From the NCBI GenBank assembly GCA_032358165.1, contig JAALGY010000036.1, positions 62,001-126,000 on the forward strand: a stretch of DNA of 64,000 bases. The letters run 5' to 3'. This document shows positions 37,495 through 49,892 of this stretch, one piece after another. Position 1 is the stretch's first letter; each line of letters starts with the position of its first letter. The notes under the pieces were generated by a model that saw nothing but the letters and a program-made list of their open reading frames with translations, had not been told where the DNA came from and searched no databases. A program made the translations under genes and the position numbers. Source of the stretch: Diplosphaera chodatii. Taxonomy: Eukaryota > Chlorophyta > Trebouxiophyceae > Prasiolales > Stichococcaceae.

Positions 37495-40400
37495 TCACCC
37501 ACGAGGGCTGCTTGGCGCAGCAGAGGCTGGTGCAGATGCAGCTGCTGTCGACTCGCCCACTTCAGTATTTGGTGGTGCAAGTGCTGCTTCAGGCGTCGGT
37601 GCCACAGGCTGCGCGGCCGCTGGTTCCGACAGGACTACTGTGGCTGCGGCTGTGTCGGCTGCTGCACTGGGACTCAATGCGGCTTCGTCTGGCCTAGGTG
37701 CTGCTTCCTGAGCCTGTGCACCAGCGCCGACCTCGGGCGACGCAACAGCACTTGAGCCGCCTGCGCTCGTACCAGCCGCGACACCCAGCACTGCCACAGC
37801 ACTGCCTCCCATGGCGCCACGTGCCGACTCTGCAGCAGCAGGCTGGGCTGGCTGCTGCTGTTCTTCACTGTGCTGAGCTGGAGGTGCCGGCGCTGCGGCC
37901 GCCTCCTGCCCGCTGGCGACTGCAGGCTGGGCATGCAGCAGCCGCAGCGCTGGCTCCGCTGCCTGGTCGGAATCCTCAGACCCAGCAGCAGCACCATCCT
38001 CTGGCAACTGCAACCACAAAACAACCCAAACCCTTTCGTTCATGTCTGCACGTTCCAGGGCATCGGGGTTGCACACGGCCTCGTGCATGGCACCTGCTGC
38101 AACCCTGCTGGCGGGGCCGCGTGCGCGCCTGCATGTGGCGCGGGGACGGCGGTGGGGGCGGCGGGCCGCCCACGAGGCGCTTGCTCAGGATGGTGGACCC
38201 CGGGAAGATGATGATGCGCAGCTCCTTCTTGACAGCGGCCAGCTGCTCCTCGGGCATAGCATCAAAGGCAAAGCCGTGCATCCAGGTGCCGACCTGCATA
38301 TGCAGCAGCATCACGTCCGGCGACTCGCCAACCTCACCGCAGCTGGCCAGGGTGCGGCCGGCACGCCCTGCCTACACTCCCACAGCCGTGCCGTGCCACG
38401 CACCGTCTCCTGTGCTGCGGGCAGCGACACCGTCTGCACGCCTGTGGCCGCCAGCAGGCCCTCAATGGCGGACATCAGCACGCGAGCATGGCCCTGCCGC
38501 CGCGAGGCGTAGCGCGTTGCCACGAGCGGCAGCTCCGCAAGCTTGTGCCCAAACACCCGAACCAAGGCCGCTGCCACCGGCTTGCCCTGCAATGTGTCAC
38601 GCAAAGGGTCGCAACCGATACAGAGGGGCACACTGCTGAAACAGCATGCAGCAACGCGTGCTACAGCAGCCACACCAAAGCACAGCAAGGAGGGCATTTG
38701 CCCAAGTTCAGCGCCCGTGCACCTTGTGGCGCAGCAGCACGCAGTGCATGCCGGTGTAGTCCCAGGGGCCGGCAGCCTGCGCCATGACCATCATGGCCAG
38801 CATGTCCCGGCCGGTGATGGCGTCGATGATGGGGTCGAACGACTCGCTCAGCAGGTCGCGCGCCGCCTTGAGCGCCCACGTAGTGGAGTGCGTGCCGTCC
38901 TTGCCCTACAACGGGATGTGCAGCTTTTCACCACAGGCAGTGAACAGCCAATGACCGCTGCTGATGCATGGGGTTTGTGCAGGTCGGTGGATCACGCAGG
39001 AGCACGCCATGACATGCCCCCACGCTGCGCACCCGCATGATCTGCCAGGAGTGTTCGCCGGGCAGCGGCTGCGCGCCCGACTTGACATGCCCACGCAGCG
39101 TCGTGTGGATGCCGCTGCACGATGCTGAGCAGAACCAGTCCCCTGCCACAAAAGATACTGCATTTCAGAGTTGCCCAGCAAGTCAGAGTTGTGGGTGGTG
39201 ATAGCATACTTGGTTCATGCCTGGACCTGCTGCATTTCGACCGACCACGGCTAGCAATACCCCTCGGTACAGGACCAAGCCAAACCTGCACAACTCAGCC
39301 ATCGCTCACCTTCGGGGATGGAATCGAGCTGGCAGCGCCCCGAGGATCGCAGGCAGCCGACGTGGAACTCGCGCTCGCACTGGTCGCACAGCAGCATGGT
39401 GCGCTCCCCAAAGGCGCCGCGCAGGAAGTCGGGGCTGCCGCACAGCGTGCACCCGCCCCCCACCTCCTCCGCCCCCGCCATCGCCGCCTCCACGCTGCGG
39501 CGCCGGCACACGCCACGCTCAGCCCCACGCCGTGCATCGTGGTTTAAACGCGTGCCCTCAATGTCTCTGCAGCTGAGGACTGGCACCACGACGCAAGGCT
39601 GACCAGGCCCGCCGGAAGCAGAGGCACCTGCTGGACGCGGCACCAGGCTGCGGCGCGGCTTCAGGCTCCTGCTGGTTGCACGGCATCAGCTCGGCAATCC
39701 TCCGCAGCGAGATGTTTGCCGAAGTGAAGATGTGGTCGTATGGCGCGCGCCGCGAGCCTTTGCCTGAGGATCAGAGGCCACAACATCAGGTCTGGCAGTG
39801 GTGTGACATGTGCAAGGAGCTGCCGACTGAACTCAGACAAAAGCGAAAGGCTACACGCACCTGCATGCGCCTCAAACTGCGAGCAGCTGATGACTGTTGC
39901 GCAGCAGTCGCAGAGGATGCCGCACTGGCCTCCGGGGGACCCGTCGATCGTGGCCACGCCGCCCAGCAGTCGCTCGCCCTGCGTCGTCCTGTACTCCACT
40001 GGCTCCCCGTTCTGCGGCATCACACAGTCAGTGTCAGCGGGCATAGCCTTGACAGCACAGGATAGAAGCACATGACCCATGTCTCGATGATGAGGCGTGT
40101 TCCCGGCCACTGCAGCACGACGGCAGCTGTTCAGAGCAGTTGGCAGGTCCTTCTGTGGCACGGCGAAACAGTTCGAGGGTGGCTGTGCTGCTGTGCACCG
40201 CGAGGGCGCCGGGCTCGTCGGTGAAGAGCTTCTTGTGGCGGTGGGTGCTGCGCTCGGCGCGTGCCGCCGTGACGCCCCGCACCGCCGGCTGCGCCAGGTG
40301 CACCCGCGCCTTTGCAGCGCCGCCGCCGCCGCCGCTCGCCTTCCCGCCCTTGCTGCCCTTGCCGCCGCCGCCGCCGCCGCTGCTGGCGCGGTGCACGCCG

Positions 40401-43162
40401 TTTGCGCTGGGTGGCTTCTTGCCGCCCTTTGCGGCGCTCGGCGGCGCGCCGTCCCCCGCGCTGCGCTTGAGCGCTGCCTTCGCCGCCGCACCGCACGCCC
40501 GGCACAGCCTCGGAGCACAACCCTGCATGGTGCGACAGAGCGCATGCTTGCATGTAGGATCAAACAGTCACCCGGGCTGCAAAGATGTGCATGTACACAG
40601 CATCGGCGATGCGCATGCAGGATTGTGACGGGTTTCATCCAGACAGTTTGCCACCTGCACAGGGCGCCCACAGCTGGTGCAGGTGCTGCCGCCGGCCAGT
40701 TCTGGCAGCGCCTGCTCCAGGGACACCCCAGCCGCGCCCGCCTGGATCGCCAGGCACAGCTCCTGTGCACGGGGAGAACAGGCGTACATCAGCCCAGTTG
40801 CTCCAGATACATGGCAGATGAACTGCTATGACCATCAGGTGCATCGACAGCGCACAGACGGCACGGTGGGTGCACACCCGCAAAGAAAACTTGTGCTTGG
40901 TGAGGAAGATGCTCTCCGCTGGCCGCCGCTCGCGGCTGCCGGCATGCACCTCCCACTCGCTGCTACTGTGCTGGACGCTGCTCTTGCGCACTTTGTGCAA
41001 GAGCATGCGATCATGCCCCGATCCGACACCATGCCTGCATCGGCGCAGAACGGGTGTGTCATGTGAATGCAAAGTTGCAAACTGCTCCTCGTGTCAGTGC
41101 AGCTCATCGCCTGGGCAGGAAGTTATGGGCATGGTGCTGGGAGCAGCATAGTCTCACCGTGCAGCTTGGGCTGCTTCTGCCTGTCACAGAAGGCAAGCGG
41201 CTCGCCCCTCAGCAGGCCTGACGCCATCACCTGGCGGAGGCCGACCTGCAGCAGATCCACATCACAGGTGTTGCACTCACCACCACTGAGCAGTTGTTGC
41301 AGCAGCTACAAAGCCACAATGGGAGTATCAAGAGTATGGTGGGCAATTCCAGGACTAAACGCCCACCTGCGACCCTGGCTGCGGCTTCAGCACGTCGATG
41401 AAACGGTTGACTAGCGCTGTGAGGCCAGCTGATGGCGCAGCAGGCGACGCCTCGACAGCCATTGGTGCAGCCGCCTCATTGGAGCCCTGCTTAGGCGGTT
41501 GTCCTACATCAATGGCCTCCGCAGCTGGTACGTGCACGTGGTCCCGCACTGCTGGCCTCTGATTCCGGTTGGGCAGCAGGATACCATTGGCCGCAGACTG
41601 GTCCGGCTGCTGCTTGCCACTTGGTGAAGTCTGAGCTGCGCCACCCCTGTTGACACGCTGCCTGACCTTCCGGCTCGGCTCCTGAGGCTGCTGGTCTGGC
41701 GTGGCTGCCGCCGCTGAAGAGCCAGGCGCCTTCTTCCGCTTGCCGTTCCGCTGCACAGGCACCTCGCCATCTGCTGCAGAGCTGTGGGGCTGCCCTGGAG
41801 GAGGTACTGTCTGGCCTGCAGGCACCGCGTCTGCAGCCGCGGTCGCCGCCGCGTTCTGACTGCGCCGTGCCGGCAGCTCGGGGTGGGGCTCCATGTCGGC
41901 GGTCAGCATGCGGAGCTCTTTGGAGCCCTTGTGCACCTGCTGTGCAAGGTGCACAGCTGCGGCTGCTTGAAGAGCCGGCACTGCCTGCTGAGCTGCTGCG
42001 GGTTGTTGTGCGCTGCGCTGTTGTTGCTCGAGCTCCTCCGGCTGCAAAGCGACAGCTGATGCTTCAGCCTGGTGGTTGGCCACTTCCGCCGCATCATCTG
42101 GCGCATGGCAGGCAGGGTGAAGCACCGAGGGGAGGCCAGCCGAGGAGGTCAGTGGTTTTGAAGCTGCCGTCTGGACTGACGGCTGCTCTGGCTTTGCGGC
42201 TTGGCAGCCGCGGCTGCGGAGTCGGGGCAGATCGACCTGCATCTCCTCCGTCAGCAGGGCTGCGAGTTCGGCTGCTGCCGCGTTGCGCTGCAAGCCTGCC
42301 CGTGATGGCCTGTGGCGAGGTGCGGCCAGCTGGGCCTGCGACTGCGGCGCTGGAGGGTGTGGCGGGAGCTCAGGCTGTGGCATTGTCGGCTGCAGCCCAT
42401 CTGGCTCCCCCACTGCTAATTTCCGCTTTGCAGGCAGACGCAATTGGGGCGCTGGTGCGGAGCAGGCGGCAGCTGCTGTTGGTGGGTCTGAAACCATGGC
42501 CTCATCTGACGCAAGCTGAGGCAGCTGCTTGGCAGGGGATGGTACCATGGGCTGCTGATGCTGCGCTGGGCGGTGCGGGGACGTCTGCAGCGCAGACGTG
42601 ATGGCAGCCGCTGCTGACGCTGATGCGGCACGGGGGACATAGGCTGCCAGCGTGAGCTCGGCGCCACCAAGCGCATCCAGCTCACGCCGCAACCTGCGCT
42701 TCGGCTCCAGACGGGGCGATGCCTGCAGGTCATGCTCAGGCACTACGTCAGACGCTGCTTGCCAGGCGGTCCCCGAGCTTCACAAGTCTGATACTGGCAA
42801 CTTGCGAGCAGGTTGCCAACTCCGCCAAGTGTTATAAATTGGGCACAATCCAATGACACTGGCAGCGTCGGTCACACCTTTCAGTCACCATAAAGCGACA
42901 AAGCAAAACTCACCGTGACTGCTGCATCAGCAACAAGCTCAGCTGCATTGCCATCCGCATCTCCTGACCGCAGATGGTTGCCCGCTGGCGCGGCGCTCTC
43001 TGCAAGAACAGCACCACTGCGCAAATGTCTTGTCGCAGGCTTGTCTGCCCTCATGTCGCCCAGCTCTGCAGCAGCAGTGCGGCGTCCCGTTGTCATCCTC
43101 TGCTGTACCAGCGCCTGCGCCAGGACACTATCGACATTTTCTGGTATGGCGCCATGCGCCAT
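37495..43162 (-). CDS. PHD-finger/GNAT acetyltransferase, plant IDM1-like (apparent frameshift)
   Basis: Fourteen exons: 42914-43162, 41367-42722, 41158-41245, 40878-41034, 40655-40762, 40199-40522, 39861-40011, 39628-39757, 39310-39494, 39033-39142, 38723-38905, 38404-38586, 38174-38293 and 37495-38007. The order is a roughly 530-residue Ala/Gln/Pro-rich N-terminus (one 1356-base exon), two Cys-rich Tify-binding-like modules (IACSCTKC with EWEVHAGS; ILCDCCATVISCSQFEAHAG with APYDHIFTSANISL), a PHD finger (CTLCGSP, LLCDQCEREFHVGCL, DWFCSASC), a GNAT domain (ELPLVATRYASRRQGHARVL) and an Ala/Pro-rich tail. Plant IDM1 relatives bind histone H3 and acetylate it. Exon 4 shifts frame near 40976-40995: one base is missing after the first CxC motif. 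Restoring it closes all phases at about 1285 residues. I read it as a sequencing indel. Confidence 0.82.
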
Positions 43163-43698
43163 AGTTTTTGTCAGTCCCAAGTGAATGCCAAGCATCTGAG
43201 GGTTTGAGATGTGACGGCACATGTACTCCCACCTCTGCAATGTTGTTGCTGGCTGCAGCGCCTCGACGCTAATTACGCTTCAGGGGTCCGCTTGGCTAGC
43301 GCAGCAGGGCCAAATGGCAAACGCGCGATCTAACCAATCATCGGTTCGTCCAGCAGCAATTGCTGCATGACATGCGGCGTCGGAGCCAAAGCTGCCTCCG
43401 CCTTGGGCCCTTCAAAACCGGTGCACCGGCACCGCCACTTGGCACATCGGCGAGGCGCGCCAAACCAGCTCCCGGCTATACAGCAATCCCGGAAGCGTTC
43501 AGGCGCGAATGGCTGCTGACGCGCAGACGGCAGAGGCAAACTTCCGGGCCTGACGACACTGTGTTAGCTACCTAATCGGCCGACCTAGCAGTCCTACTTG
43601 CGCACAGTCGATGTGATGAGCGCTACGGACGAGAGGTGGGCACACCGCACATCAGCCATTCATGCAGCGCCGTAGACATCATCCTGACGCCCACAATG
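43163..43698. promoter_or_regulatory. Divergent intergenic region, IDM1-like (-) / RBM45-like (+)
   Basis: About 535 bp between two divergent start codons, a candidate bidirectional promoter. The open frame of the RBM45-like gene runs some way upstream of the ATG at 43699, so its true start could lie a little further left or in another exon. Confidence 0.45.
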
Positions 43699-46600
43699 CA
43701 GCACGCGCTGCTGAGGCGTGAGGCGGACGGCTTTGCTTCCAGTGCGCACGCTGGGTTGGACGACCAGCCACCATTCAGCCGCCTGTTCCTCGTCTGCGGC
43801 AAGGCTGCTGATGTGAGTGGGACGCTGTGTCTCACAGTGTCATCTATGACTCCACACTCTGGTCCACAGCGTCATTCAGCGGCATTCATGGGGGTCGACA
43901 CACCGCCTGCAAGACGCCCTGGTCGTGTCGATCGCGACATTGACATGGCGCCGTTCACCGGCGCAAATGCATCGTAATAAAGAGGCTTGGCATTGCTGGA
44001 TGGGATGCCCGTGGTCCGCGGGCTCGCTGCTGTCATGCTTATCGGAAGCTGTGCCCAGCTGCACTGTGCATCTTCCGCAGGAGGAGCTGCTCGTGGAGGC
44101 GTTTCAGCCTTTCGGCAGGTTGCAGAGCGTTAAGCTGCTTCGCGACAAAGGAGGTGAGGCATTTCGAACATGCTTTGTGACGGAGACCGTTTCGGCCATC
44201 CTGCATGGCGTGCTTCACCTTTTAGCCTCGCAGCCACACCAGCTCATGCCAGTGTATGCCAGCCTCTGACCCTCCTGAATGCTACTGCAGTTGCTTATGT
44301 CAAATACGATCGGGCGAGCTCCGCAGCGGCCGCCCAGGAGCACTTGCATGAGACGGTGCTGAGCGATGGCCGCACCAAGCTCAAGGTCATGCTTGCAGAG
44401 GCGCCACACAGCAGGTGATCCCGTGTCCTTGTTTGGCACGTTCACGTTGCAGCGTGCAGTTTACAGAGGGCACAGGGAACAAGACAAGCATGCGGGACAT
44501 ATGTGCTTGTCAATTGCCGCGATGCGCTGAGCAGGAGTCAGCTTTGGCTTGATGGAAGGTGACTAACCCGTGATGGTTCGGCTTGCCATAGGCGCACCTC
44601 AGGCCACCGCTCAGGCGTTGATACGGACATGGCCACAGATCCAGACAATATTCCGCCACGCTCACGCCTCTTCATTGTGGTTCCCAAGAATGCCGATGCA
44701 GGCCTGATACAGGTGCCAGCTGCGTGGCACAGCACGCTGTAACGCTGTCATCCTGCATCAGGTGAACACCCTGGTTGCGAGGATTCTACAGCTGCAGCAG
44801 GCCTCACCGACCGTGACATCATTCCACAGGAGGAAATGGCACAGTGGCCGGAGCTGCAGTACTGCAAGACTGACCTCATCGCATCCAAGGGAGTCGTCTT
44901 CTGCAAGTTCTCACAGTCCTCCTCGGCACTGCGTGCCCTGGAGTCTATCGCTGAGAATGGCATGGTACGCTCGATCCATCTGCCGGCATTCTTTACATGC
45001 CAAGTTGCTAATAGTGCAAGCCCCTGCATAATGTACCTGGTGATACAGGTCAGATGTGGTGGATGGTAATGACCTGTTTGATGATCTTGGCCACCTGCAG
45101 CTTGCTGGGTACAAGGTGAAGTGCATGCTGGCAGAGCCCAAAGGCAAGCGCGGACGTGCAGATAGTGGTGGCGGCAGCCTGGACAATGGTCCGACCTGGG
45201 GACAGGTGTCTGTGCATCTTGCAGCGGCAGGGCAGTCGATGCATGCGCTACGGGCTGCACATGGCAGCTTCTCATGCAACGGTCGCTGCAGCAGACAGAT
45301 GGCAGCACATGCAACAAATTTACATTGTCTTGGCCGACAGGACCGGGGTGTAGCCAGCCCATCAACCAGTGGGTCACGTGGCGGGGAGCAGGCGACGCCT
45401 TTCCGTGAGCAGCGTGGCCCGTACACCATGGCAGGGCATGGTGAGTCGGTGTACATCAGGTTGACAGTCGTGAAGGATGCAACCCAGTGTGATTGAGTAT
45501 CCACACATGCAATGATGCCCACAGCCCCAATGACCGTAATGCAGGCTTGTCACCAGCGCACTCACGGTCTTTCACGTCTGGTCTGAGTGAAGGTCGGTCG
45601 CTGACTCCAGCCCAGTCTGCAGGGTTCACGGGGTGAGTGTGTGTGTGTCTTGGTGTACCCTGCGCATCATGGCAGCATGGCAGGATCTTGTACTCAAACC
45701 CCGACCTGAGGTTTCATTTTCATGTGGCTGTCCAGACATTTTGATGCGCTATGATTGTGCGCTGCAGGCTGGCGGGCCTTGGGGACCACAATGTCCAGCA
45801 CACGCTGGGCAGCATCGCGCAGCTCGGCTCCCTTGCTGCGCTGCAGGCAGGTCCATTGTACCTGTACGCATTCCTTGCATTGCACTGCGTCATGCACAGT
45901 TCATTGAGTGCCCTGTGCCCACTTCAGTGCTGCTGCACCGCAGGGTATTGCCAGCCTTGCGCATGCCAACCTTGCTCAAGGAGCTGCATTGGCAGCAGCC
46001 AGCCAGGGCCTCAGCATGGCACAGCTGCAGCAGCTGTCCGCTCAGGCGAGTGCTTTGCTGTTTTCTGCACTCAGTCTATGCTACAGATGCTATTGTGTTC
46101 CAACTACTACTTGTACCATGACTCACTCCATGGTCCACTGCAATGCAGAGCGGGCTCACAGCACAGCAGCTGCAGCAAGCGCTCGCACATCAAGGCCTGC
46201 TGCAGCAGCAACAGCAGCAACAGCAGCAGCAGCAGCAGCAGCAGACTGAGGCACAGCGCCATCAGCAGCAGCAGCACCCCAGCCTGCAGTTGCAGCGCAA
46301 CCTCGGAGGCCATGCGCAGCATCACAGCCTCCAGCAGCAGCCACAGCAGCAGCAACACACGGCCCTTGGCCATGCCCACTCAGGCGGCGCCAGCGATGGC
46401 TCCCTCAACAGCCTTGCCGCCCAGGTGTGACACGTTCAGATGGTTATGGTCCTGCGCCATCTCCAGATCCACATCAAGGGAGCAGTATGCTGCATCGAGT
46501 GGGGTCAACAGCTTGCTAGCTATGCGAGGTGGCAGATCCCATTGTCACACATGGTCCTTCAGGTGGGGTTGGGCGGTGCCACGGGACTCGGGTTGGGCGT

Positions 46601-48934
46601 GGGCAACCTGGCGGGCAGCGGCCTCAGCGGCCGTGGCGGCTTGGAGGGCCTGTCTCTGGGCAGCCTCATTGGTGGGCAGGGCCTGCCGTCTGGCAATCGT
46701 GACCGAATGGGTGAGCTCTGCGATGGTGGTCTTTGGCCTATCAGTAACTGTTGTATTCTATCCATTCACAACGCTCAGTTTGCTGGTTTGACCCAGGGTC
46801 CCAGACACTTGGGACGCTGACTTGTCTCTTGCGCCTGCAGATGCGGGACACAACGACATGAGCAGCGCGGGGAGCATGTCGGTGTGCACGACCAGCGGCC
46901 TGCGTTCCAGCGAGCCGCTGAACAGGCAGCGCCTGTTCGTGGTGTGCCACAAGGCCGCCAGCGAGGAGGTGCTGGCGCGCCTGTTCCGCACCTGGCCCGG
47001 CCTCGAGTACCTGGACCTCAAGCGTGACCGCGCCACTGGTGAGCGTACGCCACGACGCTATGGATAAGTTTCTGTGTTGCAGCATCACTGCCATGTTTCC
47101 AATGTCGATGTGTTCGGGGAGTTGAGGGGTTCAGGAGGTTGGCGGGAGGCATGAGGCGCACCTGACAGTTCTGTCACCTCGATCACAGGTCAGAGCAAGG
47201 GCTTCTGCTATGTCAACTACAGCACCCGAGAGGCGGCGGCGCTGGCAATGGACACGCTCAACGGCGTCGAGTGGCCCCCTGCATCTGGCGTCCGCCTGAA
47301 GGTGCGCTCGTTAGCCTCTGCCAAAGGCACATGGGATGCGCTGCGCTGCGCGACTCGCAGCTGCTCGCAGAGGCTCCTTCACCAGGGCTGTGCCGAGGCA
47401 GGATGCATAACAAAGGCTGTGGGCGTGCAGGTGATGTATGCGGAGCCGCTGGGCAGCAGGGCGCCGGGCGCGCACCGCACGCCGCCCCCTGGCAGCGCCT
47501 CCCGGCCCGCGCCCTCGGACAGCCTCGAGTCTGCCGCACATGGCCTGGCCTCGCCCATCGGTGAGCCTGGCTGTGCTTGTGGCGTTGTGAATCGTTACTG
47601 GCCAGCAACTTGTACAGTCCTGCCAAACTACTAGCTAATGCTGATGGCTGCTGCTCTGTCACTGCAGCGGAGGACGAAACATCGTCACGGCATCGGCCAC
47701 TTCCAACCCCAGACGACCCCATCCTGCCATCACCGCTGCGCTTCCCGCTGCCTACTTCCATTGGTGAGCATCCTCACAGCTGCTGCTGGCCCGCTACATG
47801 CGAACATGGAAAGCCCTGCTTAGGACCATTTCTTGAGGTTCTGCCTGCTATGCTGCAGCTGAGGAAACGGACGCTTCTGCATACGGTGTGGATGGCTTTG
47901 GTAGCCTGGCGCCCGGCCCACCCCGCAGCACCGAGTTTGCGCACCCAGCGATCGTGCGCCCCGACGGCGCTCACCAGCGTAAGGCGAGCAGTGAGGCGCT
48001 GCAGCAGGCGCAGCTGCAGGTCCTGCACCAAGAGCAGCAGCAGCAGCACCTGCAGCAGCAGCAGCAGCAGCAGCTGGATGCGGCCAATTTGGCGCAGGGG
48101 CAGGCGCACATGCAGCAGCTGGCATATGCAGCTGCTGCGCAGGCCGCCCAGCACAGCCTTGCACAGCAGCTGGCTGGACACGGCACACCCACACCGCCCG
48201 CTCAGCAGGATCTGCAGCAGAACGGCTCCGTGCCGGGCAGCAGTCATGCAGCACAGCAGGCTGGCGCAGAGTTCCAAGCGCCAGCAGTGCATCCTCCAGT
48301 GGGTCCGGAGAACAGCGGAAAGCAGGGCCGCAAGCAGGCGGCCGCCACTGCCCCCACAACCTCGGACATGAACTGGGAGTCTGCTGACGCCCCTGGTATG
48401 CAGCACCACCTTGCTCAACTCAATGGAACGTCCACGACCGAGTGTGTTTGCAGGCATCATCGCAGGCAGCTGCTGTTTCTGGAGTCGTCGCTGTCAGCTT
48501 AGCAAGCAGGACTTGCTGTGGCCACATGTGTGACTGGTTGCCCTTGCAGGTGCAGAGGAGCGCCGGCTGTACACATCGCTGGAGCGGCCAATGCCGGATT
48601 ACGCCCTGGAGCACGTGTTCTCGCGCTATGGCACCGTGGACTTTGTGCGCCTCCAGTCCAATGCGTGCTATGGCGTCGTGCAGTTTGCCACCGCAGAGGC
48701 CGCTGCCGCAGCCCTGGCGGGCCTGAGCGGCACAGACATCCTTGGCCAGGTGCCCTGCTGCAGGCAGTGCATCATGCTCCCGCACTGGACGATCCACCTG
48801 CACATGCATGTCCTTGCCATGGTACAGGCTTGTAGCTGAAGTTTCTGCCTGCAATGGTGCAGGCCTTGACGCTAAGCGCCACTGACCCGCTCAACCCAGA
48901 GCGCAATTCGAAGAGGCCGCGCGTTGCACCTTGA
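43699..48934 (+). CDS. RNA-binding protein with four RRMs, RBM45-like, glutamine-rich
   Basis: Nineteen exons join in phase to 952 residues: 43699-43812, 44081-44153, 44291-44414, 44592-44712, 44782-44964, 45101-45205, 45341-45440, 45545-45632, 45768-45846, 45944-46045, 46149-46424, 46563-46710, 46841-47038, 47189-47301, 47431-47560, 47668-47763, 47859-48395, 48550-48749 and 48863-48934. Four RRM folds are recognisable by RNP2/RNP1: SRLFLVCGKA/GGVAYVKY, SRLFIVVPKN/GVVFCKFS, QRLFVVCHKA/KGFCYVNYS and RRLYTSLERP/CYGVVQFA. RRM order and the SRLFLV starts resemble animal RBM45. Between RRM2-3 and RRM3-4 are Gln/Gly-rich low-complexity regions encoded by CAG runs, suited to phase separation. Two introns (after 45846 and 46045) use GC donors. 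A post-transcriptional regulator is inferred. Confidence 0.85.
46201..46246 (+). repeat. CAG/CAA microsatellite coding poly-Gln
   Basis: Near-perfect CAG/CAA run in exon 11 of the RBM45-like gene, coding about 14 consecutive glutamines. Confidence 0.9.
48031..48073 (+). repeat. CAG microsatellite coding poly-Gln
   Basis: CAG run interrupted by CAC and CTG in exon 17 of the RBM45-like gene. It codes a second Gln-rich stretch. Confidence 0.9.
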
Positions 48935-49892
48935 GCAGCCTTCCAGCTCGGGTCATGGTGGATGGGAGTTGTGCATGGCATACAGGTGCAGGGAAGCACT
49001 GCAGTTTGACGTGTTTGGTAAGGGCGGCAGGGGAAGGGCTGCTGAGCGGCAGCGTGCGTGCTGCTGCCGCTCTCTGACGTCCCAGCAGTGGGTGCCATCA
49101 GTGGGGTTTTGGGGGTCATAACAGCCAAGCAGACGCTGTCGGCAGACGTGTGACTTGGTGACAACAGCATAGCATTGTGGGGGGTTTCGGGTCGGCATCT
49201 GTGGCACCTTGTGCTGTGGTCAGTATCTGCGACCAACATGTATCATAGTCAGCTTGTGAGTGATCTTGGGCAGGCCTCGTCATGATCGTTCTTGATGTCC
49301 AGAGACCAGGAGCAGACTCACACGGTAGTCAGCAGCTTTGAGATATATGCGGCGTGGTTCTCAGGTCAGGAACACCATCCCTGAGTCAGTGTTTGAGAAG
49401 TATATATAGGGTAGCTACCATCGGGTCGTAACAGCGACGGATATTGAGCATGCTTGATGCAGTTTTTGGTGGAAGTTCTTCAAGAGAGTGTCTGGGTTTT
49501 CCAGTGAGTGGTTGGTAGGTCGGACGATCCCAGCAGGAGGCCCTGTAGGATCTGGCCTCGATCCTCGATCCTGCATAGTCCCGCACACAGCGTCGATGGC
49601 GCCATAGCCCGATCATTGCAATAACACAGTGTTCAGTGGTGTCGAAACTGTGACATCCAGACGGCACCCCGCCTCGTTGTAACAGAGTCAGAGCGAGCAA
49701 GTGTGTCTCCAGGCAGATCGCATGAGCGCGCCAGATGCAGTTCGTGATGTTGTTTGGCTTAGCCTCAGCTTTACAGTACTCACCCTCATACTGGCCATAT
49801 ACACCCGCACAGTGATCGCCTGGGCGCTTCGCAGTTTTGCTTAGGCCAGCTGACGGTGCTGCCTTGTACCGGCACCGGTGCTGTGCATCCGC
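48935..49892. other. Long intergenic stretch upstream of the unrecognised gene
   Basis: About 960 bp with no recognised coding exon on either strand. A TATA-like GTATATATAG lies near 49399-49409, roughly 490 bp before the next start codon, and similar GTAACAG strings occur near 49429 and 49678. I considered a degenerate solo LTR but cannot define ends or target-site duplications. Confidence 0.4.

Noticed and set aside
41281..41305. Candidate 25-base micro-exon in the IDM1-like gene (LLQQLLSG)
   Set aside because: Including it breaks the reading phase, whereas skipping it joins exon 2 to exon 3 in phase 0.
41867..42601. 244-residue open frame on the + strand
   Set aside because: It is antisense to the large N-terminal exon of the IDM1-like gene. 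GC-rich third positions create long antisense open frames here; its protein is Ala/Arg-rich with no recognisable domain.
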